From assembly GCA_030637205.1 (NCBI GenBank), contig DAOVVL010000009.1, positions 1 through 14,944 of the forward strand: DNA of 14,944 nucleotides. Reading direction: 5' to 3'. Both the position numbers and the translations under genes were made by a program. Under the pieces are notes generated by a model. That model worked only from the letters and a program-made list of their open reading frames with translations. It was not told where the DNA came from and searched no databases. Shown in pieces: positions 1 to 6,042 of this stretch (the first letter of the stretch is position 1; the number at the start of each line of letters is the position of its first letter). This stretch comes from Thalassospiraceae bacterium. GTDB lineage: Bacteria > Pseudomonadota > Alphaproteobacteria > Rhodospirillales > Magnetovibrionaceae.

Positions 1-112
1 AGCGTACACCAAAGCCGCTGACATCGTGTTGTTGGCTGACATGAATCACACCCTGAATGAAATCTTGTCTGACGTTGACGACCTTGGGGCAGTGCTTGAC
101 AGCGCCCTTTAA
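1..112 (+). CDS. C-terminal end of an unidentified phage head gene (partial)
   Basis: An open frame enters from the left edge (first full codon at base 2) and ends at TAA 110-112. The visible 36 residues are acidic and probably helical, ending DDLGAVLDSAL. Too little is present to assign a family. By position, immediately before an HK97-type major capsid gene, a head maturation protease or another head protein is expected, but that rests on synteny only. A 36-base gap holding the capsid gene's ribosome binding site follows. Confidence 0.5.
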   Translation, partial: AYTKAADIVLLADMNHTLNEILSDVDDLGAVLDSAL

Positions 113-133
113 TCACCGCCCCCACGGGCAACC

Positions 134-148
134 AAAGGAAAAAAGAAG
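134..148 (+). promoter_or_regulatory. Strong ribosome binding site of the capsid gene
   Basis: The purine-rich run AAAGGAAAAAAGAAG lies directly before the ATG at 149, with AAGGA about 9 bases upstream. It fixes the capsid start. The first 11 bases recur before the tail-fibre-like gene at 13063. Confidence 0.6.
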
Positions 149-1666
149 ATGGACGAAATTGCAAAATTGAAAGCCAGCATCGCTCTTGTCATGACCAAGT
201 GGGGTGAAGCGAGCGAAAAATTTGATCCGGTGTTGCGCAAGCACACCAGTGAAATCAAGGAAATGGGGACCACCACCAAGGCCACGGCTGACCAGGTCGA
301 GGAACTGGGCGCCACCATCCTGAAGCTGCAAGGGGAGTTCGAGGCGCTGCGTACAGCGCTTGCAGACGCTGAAGCGAATGACGGCGGGGATGATGCGGGC
401 GACGACGACACGGCGCAACTGTGCAGCCCAGGCACCCGGTTTATGAAGTCCTCCCAGATGGAGACCTGGCAAAAAGACAAAGGGCACCGTTGGCAGAGTG
501 AGCGCGCGACGATCAACACCAAGGGCGGGCTGTCGGGCGACATCTTTGGCACCAACAGCAACGCCGCGGGACTGCAAGACCAGTTCTACAACCGAGATGC
601 GCCCGATCAGAATCGGCGCCAGGGCCAGATTATCCGGGGGCTGTGTACGATAATCCCAGTGGGCGATGTTGGCTCGATCCGCACCAAGGTTGAGGTTGCT
701 GAGTATTCGCTTGTTTGCTTGCTCACCGAGGCAATCGGTGCGTCGGGTTCGCCAGGTGCGCGTACCATTAAGGTTGACCGCCTGGCTGGGTTCAAGCTCA
801 CGTCGCCGTATAACCTCATCAAGCTGAACAACGGCAGTGATGCCGAGGAAACGTTCACGATTGCATCGTTGACCCCTGACGACGCGCTGTGTCCCAACGG
901 GCCTGGCACCATCGTATCGGCGTCGACCGCAACGGTGTTCGCCTACTCGGTTGGCCAGCTGGCAACTGCCGATGCGTTCGCCCCCACGCTCGAAGCGCAC
1001 CTGAAGCCCAAGTCGCTCGACGTCTTCACTGATCGCACCGTGCCGATTGCGAAGAATACCACGTGGGTCGAAGTCACCAAAGAAGAGATGAGCGATGACG
1101 TCCGCGGCGCCGACGTTGTTGACCGGCGTTTGATGGGCAAGGCGGGGCGCAACGAAGACAAGGACTTGTTGTATGGTGAAGGCGCCAGCGGCGAGACCTT
1201 GGGCTTCATGAAAAACACCCTGATTCCCTTGTTCCTGTGGTCGCTGTCGGGCACAGGCAACACCAAACTCGACTTCATCATTGACCTGTGCTACAGCTTG
1301 ACCCAGGCCGAACACATCTGCTCGTCGGTCCTGATCAACCCCAATGACCACCGCGACATCATCAAGCTCAAGGGCGATGATGGACATTACGTGTATTGGA
1401 AGGTTATGACCGAAGGCGCGCCCATGAGAATTTTTGGGGCGCAGATCATCAGCACCACCGCTATCAACGCGGGCGATGTGTTGGCGGGTGATTTCCCGAT
1501 CGGCGCCACGTTCTATCCTCGCGATGAGCTGGAAATTTTCATTGGCGAGCCCAATGATTTCTTCCTGCGCAATGTCAAGGCTGTCCTGGTTGAGAATCGA
1601 TATGGGGTCAACCATGATATCCCCCTGGCGTTTGCTCGCGGTAGCTTCGACAGTGAGCCGTCGTAA
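149..1666 (+). CDS. Major capsid protein, HK97 fold
   Basis: Shell-forming major head protein of 505 residues. Residues 1-75 are charged and helical, like the delta (scaffolding) domain of HK97 gp5. An acidic linker follows (about 79-88, GGDDAGDDDT), then the capsid body. LKPKSLDVFTDRTVPIAKNT (285-304) followed by TWVEVTKEEMSDD reads like the HK97 stretch after the E-loop (LKPES...HW..ASRQVMDD). EDKDLLYGEGASGETLGFM and the C-terminal VLVENRYGVNHDIPLAFARG are also typical of the Phage_capsid family. The region between residues 186 and 283 is much longer than the HK97 E-loop, which helps explain 505 residues against about 385 in HK97. The ATG at 149 is preceded by AAAGGAA (134-140). Whether the N-terminal domain is cleaved cannot be seen, because no protease is in the window. 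The fold call is firm; the domain borders are approximate. Confidence 0.93.
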   Translation: MDEIAKLKASIALVMTKWGEASEKFDPVLRKHTSEIKEMGTTTKATADQVEELGATILKLQGEFEALRTALADAEANDGGDDAGDDDTAQLCSPGTRFMKSSQMETWQKDKGHRWQSERATINTKGGLSGDIFGTNSNAAGLQDQFYNRDAPDQNRRQGQIIRGLCTIIPVGDVGSIRTKVEVAEYSLVCLLTEAIGASGSPGARTIKVDRLAGFKLTSPYNLIKLNNGSDAEETFTIASLTPDDALCPNGPGTIVSASTATVFAYSVGQLATADAFAPTLEAHLKPKSLDVFTDRTVPIAKNTTWVEVTKEEMSDDVRGADVVDRRLMGKAGRNEDKDLLYGEGASGETLGFMKNTLIPLFLWSLSGTGNTKLDFIIDLCYSLTQAEHICSSVLINPNDHRDIIKLKGDDGHYVYWKVMTEGAPMRIFGAQIISTTAINAGDVLAGDFPIGATFYPRDELEIFIGEPNDFFLRNVKAVLVENRYGVNHDIPLAFARGSFDSEPS

Positions 1667-1685
1667 GTTTGACGTGTTGTGGTGG

Positions 1686-1713
1686 CGTGATATCGAGCGG
1701 GCCCGGTATCACG
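1686..1713 (+). other. 10-bp RNA hairpin downstream of the capsid gene
   Basis: CGTGATATCG (1686-1695) pairs with CGGTATCACG (1704-1713): nine Watson-Crick pairs and one G-U pair (1693 with 1706), closing an 8-base loop. It starts 20 bases after the capsid stop and ends just before the Shine-Dalgarno of the next gene. No T-run follows, so it is not a standard intrinsic terminator. It could slow 3'-to-5' decay of the capsid message or dampen transcription into the connector genes. The pairing is seen; the function is inferred. Confidence 0.6.
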
Positions 1714-1736
1714 TCGGGTGGGCAAGGGGAATTTTG

Positions 1737-2129
1737 ATGGCGAAATTAAACGACGCAGTAACGTGGGCCCTGTATGAAGCCCGCATCAGGGAAGTGCTCG
1801 AAGTCCCAACGGGCAGCGCCGAAGACCTGCAGGACTTGCTAGACACAGCAACGCGAGCGGGCGACAGGTACATGAACAACCCCTTCGTTGATGATGAGGG
1901 AGTTGACATTGCCACGCCACGGGGCGCGTTGAAAGGCGTGTGGGCGTACATGACTGTGTTGTGGGGCGCGGACGGCGTGGGGGGCCTGACACCCGCTGTG
2001 GCGGGTGTCAAGACAGGCGACCTGTCCGAATCATTTGGTGTGTTGGGTGGCGGCTTCAGCCCCTCGAAATCGGCGATGATGGCGGGCAAAACCCACTGGG
2101 CAAATTTTCGTGAGAAGTGGTGTCAGTGA
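1737..2129 (+). CDS. Head-tail connector, gp6-like adaptor
   Basis: Protein of 130 residues, probably the adaptor ring that docks under the portal (HK97 gp6 / SPP1 gp15 type). The N-terminal half has the helical pattern of that family: EVLEVPTGSAEDLQDLLDTA, then TRAGDRYMNNPFVDDEG, which resembles the 'LIDAAT..A..YL.RPF.DD' signature. A hydrophobic helix with GVWAYMTVLWG follows, then a Gly-rich C-terminal tail. The frame is open further upstream, back into the capsid gene, but ATG 1737 has AAGGGGA (1725-1731) at good spacing and begins the family-like sequence. It overlaps the next gene's ATG by one base (TGATG). Its place right after the capsid gene supports a connector role. Confidence 0.7.
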   Translation: MAKLNDAVTWALYEARIREVLEVPTGSAEDLQDLLDTATRAGDRYMNNPFVDDEGVDIATPRGALKGVWAYMTVLWGADGVGGLTPAVAGVKTGDLSESFGVLGGGFSPSKSAMMAGKTHWANFREKWCQ

Positions 2130-2575
2130 TGGCTGAAGTCGAAGACAAAGACCTGGGGTTTGATGCGTTGGTGGTGATGTTGACTGAACTGTCGAAGCCA
2201 ATCAACCCGTCAACTTTCAACGTGGGATTTTTTGCCCCGGAGATCGCGGAGTATGCAGCTTACAACGAATTTGGGACGGCTGACATACCCGAGCGCCCGT
2301 TCATGCGCACAACGTTTGACGCCAACACCGCAAAGTATATTGACTTGGCAACGCGAGCAGTGGGCAAGGCTGTCGATAATCCCCAGCGGGTTTCATTCAT
2401 GTTCAAGCCCCTGGCTAACGAAGTCCGAAACGACATTATTGAAGCAATTCAGGGCGGGCCTTGGGTGCCCAACGCAGAGTCAACCGCCCAAGCCAAGGGC
2501 TACAACCAGCCCCTGGTTGAGACTGGTCAAATGCAGCGCGCGGTTGTAATCAAGACGGGCAAGGCGGGGGCTTGA
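2129..2575 (+). CDS. Neck / tail-completion protein, HK97 gp10-like
   Basis: Protein of 148 residues with the pattern of HK97 gp10-like and Mu gpG-like virion morphogenesis proteins: AAYNEFGTADIPERPFMRTT in the first half, and near the end a W-containing segment followed by QPLVETGQMQRAVVIK (the 'L.dTG.m..SV' motif). Such proteins sit at the head-tail interface. The frame also has GTG codons at 2117, 2120 and 2126. ATG 2129 is chosen because it gives the tight TGATG junction with the upstream adaptor and lies about 11 bases after GAGAAG (2112-2117). The exact position in the connector (closure or tail completion) is uncertain. Confidence 0.7.
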   Translation: MAEVEDKDLGFDALVVMLTELSKPINPSTFNVGFFAPEIAEYAAYNEFGTADIPERPFMRTTFDANTAKYIDLATRAVGKAVDNPQRVSFMFKPLANEVRNDIIEAIQGGPWVPNAESTAQAKGYNQPLVETGQMQRAVVIKTGKAGA

Positions 2576-2576
2576 T

Positions 2577-2936
2577 ATGGGTACAATTTTAGGGCGCACC
2601 AGTGTCCAGATACAGCGGCAAAGCGGGGCATACGACGCGGGTGGCATTTGGCAACCTGACCTGCCAGCCCCGTTCAATATCAGGGCGGGTGTGCAACCAC
2701 TGACAGGGCTTGAGCTGCAACGGCTGCCCACAGGCCAGCGTCAGGTTGCTAGGTATAAGGTGTACACCAACACCGCCCTGCAGACTGTGGAGCTGAACCC
2801 TGGCCAACGCCCCGACCTGTTGACCTACAAGGGGCAGACCCTGGAAGTGGTCAGCGTTGAAGACTGGCAAGATCACCAGGCAAGCACCAAACATTATAAA
2901 TTTTTGCTAGTCTTACAGGGGGCTGACCAACAATGA
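2577..2936 (+). CDS. Head-closure-like / head-tail joining protein
   Basis: Protein of 119 residues, rich in predicted beta strands. Visible features are a central VARYKVYTNTAL strand, then PDLLTYKGQTLEVVSVEDW and a C-terminal HYKFLLVLQGA strand. This layout matches small phage head-completion proteins (head-tail joining / SPP1 gp16-like), where 'Y.G..y.V..v..w' near the C-terminus is common. The ATG lies one base after the upstream TGA. Its own stop overlaps the next ATG (ATGA, 2933-2936). Assignment rests on size, predicted fold and position between gp10-like and gp12-like genes, more than on a diagnostic motif. Confidence 0.55.
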   Translation: MGTILGRTSVQIQRQSGAYDAGGIWQPDLPAPFNIRAGVQPLTGLELQRLPTGQRQVARYKVYTNTALQTVELNPGQRPDLLTYKGQTLEVVSVEDWQDHQASTKHYKFLLVLQGADQQ

Positions 2937-3436
2937 CAATACCTGTTTACGTCCCTGAAGCCTACGAGGTGGCCTTGCAAGCCTGGGCAGCGGCTGTGTT
3001 GGGGATGCCTGTTAATTTTTCAGGTCAACAAGCCCCCAAGCCCCTGACCAAGCCGTTTGCCACACTGTTGGTGTTGGGAGCACCGAAAATTTCAAGCGGC
3101 CAACAGGTCGAGTATTTGCCAGGGTCTGACCAGGTAGACTTGCAGGTTGTCAGCCGCTACCAAGGAACCGTCAGCATCAACATTTTTTCGAGCCTGCACG
3201 CTTCGGCAATGCGTAAGCTCGAAGCCAGCCTTGGTCAAGGCAGTGTCAGGGACGCCAACAGGGCCAACGGCTTGGTTGTTGCTTATGTGTTGTCAGGAAC
3301 ACGCAGGTTGACGGTTGGTGTTGACGGTGGTGCTGAGACTCGAAGCCAAGCGGGCTTTGTGTTTCGGTTTGCTGAAGTACAAAGCGAAATTTCCGACGAC
3401 TACATTGATAACGTCATTGTTACCAACGACATTTAA
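2933..3436 (+). CDS. Tail terminator / neck protein, gp12-like
   Basis: Protein of 167 residues resembling the phage neck terminator gp12-like (LIC_12616-type) family. Features are an N-terminal helix (EVALQAWAAAVLG), PFATLLVLGAPK, an S-x-N-I-F strand followed by a helix (SSLHASAMRKLEASLG), then VRDANR and a C-terminal strand pair with ETRSQAGFVFRFAEVQSE, comparable to the 'ERA..dl.f.y' end of the family. Such proteins cap the tail tube and couple it to the neck. The ATG has AGGGGG (2917-2922) about 10 bases upstream and overlaps the preceding TGA. Position just before the sheath gene supports the call. Confidence 0.65.
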   Translation: MTIPVYVPEAYEVALQAWAAAVLGMPVNFSGQQAPKPLTKPFATLLVLGAPKISSGQQVEYLPGSDQVDLQVVSRYQGTVSINIFSSLHASAMRKLEASLGQGSVRDANRANGLVVAYVLSGTRRLTVGVDGGAETRSQAGFVFRFAEVQSEISDDYIDNVIVTNDI

Positions 3437-3448
3437 AAAGGGGGCACG

Positions 3449-4807
3449 ATGCCTGAACTAAACAACAACGTCACTGTAAACGTGTCGACTGACAACCCGC
3501 CTGTCTCGGCTGCCAATTTTGGCGTGCCCTTGTACCTGCCGACACCCGGCACCCTGGGCGTTGGCTTCACCGAGCGTATCAGGTTTTACACCGATACTGA
3601 CGGCGTAGCGGCTGACCTGGCAAGCGGCGACATTACCGCAAGCGTTGCCGATGCTTTGGAAATCGCACTGCAGCAAACGCCCCGTGTTACGACGCTGGCA
3701 GTGGGGCGGGTTGACGCGGGTACTACCGAAGAAAAAACCTTGACCATCACCGCCGTCACAGCTGACGACGTGGTGACGGCCTGGCTTGATGGCCACAAGG
3801 TGGAGCACACTGTTACTGGTATTGATGACGTTGATTCGGTGGCACTGGCGTTGGATGCCTTGTTGTCTGCGCTGCCCAATGCGGCAAAATTTGACATCAG
3901 CAATGCCACCAACGTGATCACCATTTTTCGTCTGATTGGGTCGGTTCCGTTTGATTTGGTCGTGGAAACCACAGGCACCAGCACCGCGGCGGTTGCGACG
4001 TCATCCCCTGCCCCTGATGCAACCATTGACCTTGACGCAATCCTTGCTGAGAACGGTGGTTTTTACGCGGTCATCAGCGAGGACAAGGGCGACGGTTGGC
4101 ATAAGCTTGTCAGCGCCTGGGCGGAAACAAACAGGCGTCTGTACTTTGCACAGTCCAACACGCCTGGGGTCAAGGGCTCGGACACTGACGACCTGTTGAG
4201 CGTCCTGGGCGGGCTGGCTCGCGAGTTCACCGTTATTACCCAGCACGCTAGCGACACCGACGAGCAGAGCGAAGCGTGGCCAGCGAAAAAACTTGAAGCC
4301 AATCCCGACGTCAAAACCACCGCGTGGGCCTATGCCACGCTGGCTGGCATCACCCCGGGCACGTTCACCCAAACAGAGCGCCAGAATCTCGAAGGCAAAA
4401 ATGGCAATCTGTATTGGTTGTTTTATGGCTTTGGTTCGATGTGGCCAGGCGTCACCTGCGCAGGTCGAAAAATTGACGTCCGGATTTCTTTGGATTGGAC
4501 CAAGGCCCGGATTGAGGAAGGGCTGGCGCAGCTGTTCCTGACGGTCTACAACGCCAACAGCAAAATCCCACTGACTGACGAGGGCATCAGCCAGGGCGCG
4601 GCGGTCATCAAGTCCGTTGGTCGACAGGGCGAGGTTGCAGGGCATTACGTCGAGGGTACCTTTGTCGTTACACAGCCGTTGGCTTCCGAAGTCCTCGGGC
4701 CTGACAGGGACGCGCGCACGGTGCGCTACGAATTCACGGCGCAGCTTGCCGGGGCGATCGAGAAGACTTTTGTGAATGGCTTTGTGTCAACGACATTGCC
4801 AGGATAA
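3449..4807 (+). CDS. Contractile tail sheath protein, DUF3383-like
   Basis: Protein of 452 residues and the main evidence for a contractile tail. The C-terminal half carries the DUF3383 sheath pattern: WAYATLAGITPGTFTQTE, GKNGNLYWLFYGFGSMWPGV (about 317-336), KIDVRISLDWTKARIEEGLA (341-360) and a closing strand with RTVRYEFTAQLAGAI. DUF3383 proteins form the sheath in several simple myoviruses. The N-terminal part (SAANFGVPLYL, VADALEIALQQTPRVTTLAV) is the usual sheath core. Residues about 94-187 look like an inserted beta-rich domain. The ATG is preceded by AAGGGGG (3439-3444). Tube and chaperone genes follow directly, the usual order. Confidence 0.85.
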   Translation: MPELNNNVTVNVSTDNPPVSAANFGVPLYLPTPGTLGVGFTERIRFYTDTDGVAADLASGDITASVADALEIALQQTPRVTTLAVGRVDAGTTEEKTLTITAVTADDVVTAWLDGHKVEHTVTGIDDVDSVALALDALLSALPNAAKFDISNATNVITIFRLIGSVPFDLVVETTGTSTAAVATSSPAPDATIDLDAILAENGGFYAVISEDKGDGWHKLVSAWAETNRRLYFAQSNTPGVKGSDTDDLLSVLGGLAREFTVITQHASDTDEQSEAWPAKKLEANPDVKTTAWAYATLAGITPGTFTQTERQNLEGKNGNLYWLFYGFGSMWPGVTCAGRKIDVRISLDWTKARIEEGLAQLFLTVYNANSKIPLTDEGISQGAAVIKSVGRQGEVAGHYVEGTFVVTQPLASEVLGPDRDARTVRYEFTAQLAGAIEKTFVNGFVSTTLPG

Positions 4808-4818
4808 ACCACACGCCA

Positions 4819-4837
4819 GGGGCCCCAGGCTGGCCCC
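4819..4837 (+). other. GC-rich inverted repeat between sheath and tube genes
   Basis: GGGGCC (4819-4824) and GGCCCC (4832-4837) form a 6-bp stem with a 7-base loop, in the 63-base gap between the sheath stop and tube start. The bases after it (AACGGCTTTGACTTTC) lack a clear U-run, so a strong intrinsic terminator is unlikely. An mRNA-processing or stabilising role is possible. The AGGGGA Shine-Dalgarno of the tube gene follows at 4859-4864. Confidence 0.4.
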
Positions 4838-4870
4838 CAACGGCTTTGACTTTCAAACAGGGGAAATATT

Positions 4871-5302
4871 ATGACTGTTAATTCTTATGATGCCCAGGCG
4901 GTCATTCTGACCATTGGCGGGCTGCCTATCACCGGGTTTCGCGACGGTGACAAGGTCAGCGTTGAAGCCGACGGCGACCTTTGGACCAAGCAGGTGGGCG
5001 TTGATGGCGCCGTTTCCCGTAGCCGTCAAAATCAACCGGGTGGCAAGATCACCGTTGGCCTGATGTACGGTGAAGCGGCGAACGCAATCCTTGAAACGTT
5101 CAAAACGCTGGACTTGCTGACCGGACACGCGCCTGTTACTATCAGCATGTTCGACGTCAACGGGGGCGTCACAGTTTTTTCAGGCACGGCTTGGTTGATG
5201 AAACAACCAGGTGTGCCAATCGCGCGCGACAACGGTGAGATCGAGTGGGTGTTTGACTGCGCTGACTTGACCATCATCATGGGCATCTTGATCCCGAGTT
5301 AA
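4871..5302 (+). CDS. Tail tube protein, DUF3277-like
   Basis: Protein of 143 residues forming the inner tail tube. The opening YDAQAVILTIGGLPITGFRD, then KVSVEADGDLWTKQVGVDGA and SRSRQNQPGGKITVGLMYGE, match the DUF3277 tube pattern ('v.i.ig...ltGf.dG..i.v.r..d..t..vG.dG...rs...d.sG.it..l'). The C-terminal WVFDCADLTIIMGILIPS matches the family's final strand. AGGGGA lies six bases before the ATG. Lying after the DUF3383 sheath gene and before the chaperone and tape measure genes is the standard tube position. Confidence 0.85.
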   Translation: MTVNSYDAQAVILTIGGLPITGFRDGDKVSVEADGDLWTKQVGVDGAVSRSRQNQPGGKITVGLMYGEAANAILETFKTLDLLTGHAPVTISMFDVNGGVTVFSGTAWLMKQPGVPIARDNGEIEWVFDCADLTIIMGILIPS

Positions 5303-5325
5303 TCTAATCACCACAACACAAACCG

Positions 5326-5841
5326 ATGGGGGTAGTCGTGTCCCGCGACCCCAAACAATTCCAAATTTCTGATGATGAAGGCATTGAGCACGTCTACACA
5401 TTCATCCCACTGCCCGCGGGCAAGGGGGTCAAGGTGTTGCGCAGGGTGCTGAAGCCTTTGATCGCTGCAGCCTCGCAGGGCATGAGCGCCCTGGGTGACT
5501 TGAGCGCGCCCAACCTGGACGGCGTTGACTCAGCCAGGCTGGCCGAAGCCGCGGGCAACCTGGTTGACATCTTGGGCGACACTGCAGACGATAATTTGTT
5601 CAAGCAAATTTTTGCCGATGCGATGCGAACCAGCCTCGTCGATGGGGGTAAGAAAAAAACCCTGAAGGTTGACCAACAATTTGATCATATTTACCAGGCG
5701 AATTATGGTGAGTTGATGCTCGCTGTTTACCACGCCTTCAAGGTAAATTTTGGGCCCGCGTTGGCGCGCTTCGCGGGAAACCTGCAAACGGGGCCGCTAT
5801 TCGACAAAGCCCGAGCGACCCTAGAATCGAAGCTGTCTTGA
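5326..5841 (+). CDS. Tail assembly chaperone, short (G-like) product
   Basis: Protein of up to 171 residues between tube and tape measure genes, the position of lambda G-type chaperones. These bind the tape measure during tail assembly and are absent from the virion. It starts with a short beta segment (FQISDDEGIEHVYTFIPLPA) followed by helices, including LFKQIFADAMRTSLVDG and YGELMLAVYHAFKVNFGPAL. ATG 5326 has no obvious Shine-Dalgarno; GTG 5338, four codons in, has a G-run (5328-5332) just upstream and may be the true start. An in-phase slippery heptamer at 5775-5781 and an open -1 frame indicate that some ribosomes make a longer fusion (see 5326-6023). The stop overlaps the next frame's TTG. 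Confidence 0.75.
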   Translation: MGVVVSRDPKQFQISDDEGIEHVYTFIPLPAGKGVKVLRRVLKPLIAAASQGMSALGDLSAPNLDGVDSARLAEAAGNLVDILGDTADDNLFKQIFADAMRTSLVDGGKKKTLKVDQQFDHIYQANYGELMLAVYHAFKVNFGPALARFAGNLQTGPLFDKARATLESKLS

Positions 5842-6023
5842 AGCGGGCGAAGGTTGACTGGTTGATTTGGCGTGTAGCAGCTGCCCGGGCAATCAGTGAC
5901 ACGTACACCGACATTGAAACAAAATGGTCAGTGACTGACCTGCTAAACGCTCACGCGGTGCTTGACGCGCAAGCCGAAATCATGAACCTGGCAATCGAGA
6001 AAGTAACCGCCCCAATAAAATAA
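5326..6023 (+). CDS. Tail assembly chaperone, frameshifted (GT-like) fusion
   Basis: Predicted minor product: zero frame through residue 152, then a -1 slip at 5775-5781 and 80 more codons to TAA 6021-6023, giving about 232 residues. The fused tail contains RIEAVLKRAKVDWLIWRVAA, then ISDTYTDIETKWSVTDLLNA and LDAQAEIMNLAIEK. This looks like the two-helix second chaperone domain seen after G-like proteins in many tailed phages. In lambda, gpG and gpGT must be made in a fixed ratio, and the T part recruits tube subunits to the gpG-coated tape measure. The same role is inferred here from position and from the overlapping -1 frame directly before the tape measure gene. Proof would need protein-level evidence. 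Confidence 0.65.
5775..5781 (+). promoter_or_regulatory. Programmed -1 ribosomal frameshift site (G GGA AAC)
   Basis: GGGAAAC is a canonical X XXY YYZ heptamer in the correct phase: the zero-frame codons are GGA (5776-5778, residue 151) and AAC (5779-5781, residue 152). It differs only in the last base from the lambda G-T site GGGAAAG. The -1 frame is open from 5712 to the TAA at 6021-6023. A short possible stem (CGGG 5789-5792 with CCCG 5810-5813) lies 7 bases downstream. Frameshifting here is inferred, not proven. Confidence 0.7.
5838..6023 (+). CDS. Second chaperone (T-like) reading frame, probably made by frameshift
   Basis: Stand-alone reading of the downstream -1 frame. TTG 5838 overlaps the upstream TGA (TTGA) and would give 61 residues, starting KRAKVDWLIWR and rich in helix. 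There is no ATG in the frame before the conserved-looking part, and the sequence before TTG 5838 offers only a weak purine match (TCGAAG). Independent initiation is therefore less likely than expression as the C-terminal part of the frameshift fusion. The same frame is open upstream to 5712, well before the slippery site, as expected for a frameshift extension. It ends 19 bases before the tape measure start. Confidence 0.6.
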   Translation: MKRAKVDWLIWRVAAARAISDTYTDIETKWSVTDLLNAHAVLDAQAEIMNLAIEKVTAPIK

Positions 6024-6042
6024 GGGGACACAGGGGGCAAGC

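Noticed and set aside
113..1615. A 500-codon open frame on the minus strand opposite the capsid gene
   Set aside because: It is in exact codon register with the capsid gene, so it stays open because TTA, CTA and TCA codons are avoided there. The product shows no family pattern and it has no neighbours on its strand.
1434..1736. Upstream extension of the gp6-like gene into the capsid gene
   Set aside because: The extra residues are low in family-like content, overlap the capsid gene by over 200 bases and lack a ribosome binding site; ATG 1737 has a good one.
4819..4837. Intrinsic terminator between sheath and tube
   Set aside because: A stem exists but no U-run follows, and the tube, chaperone and tape measure genes downstream need the same transcript. 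Kept only as a stem-loop.
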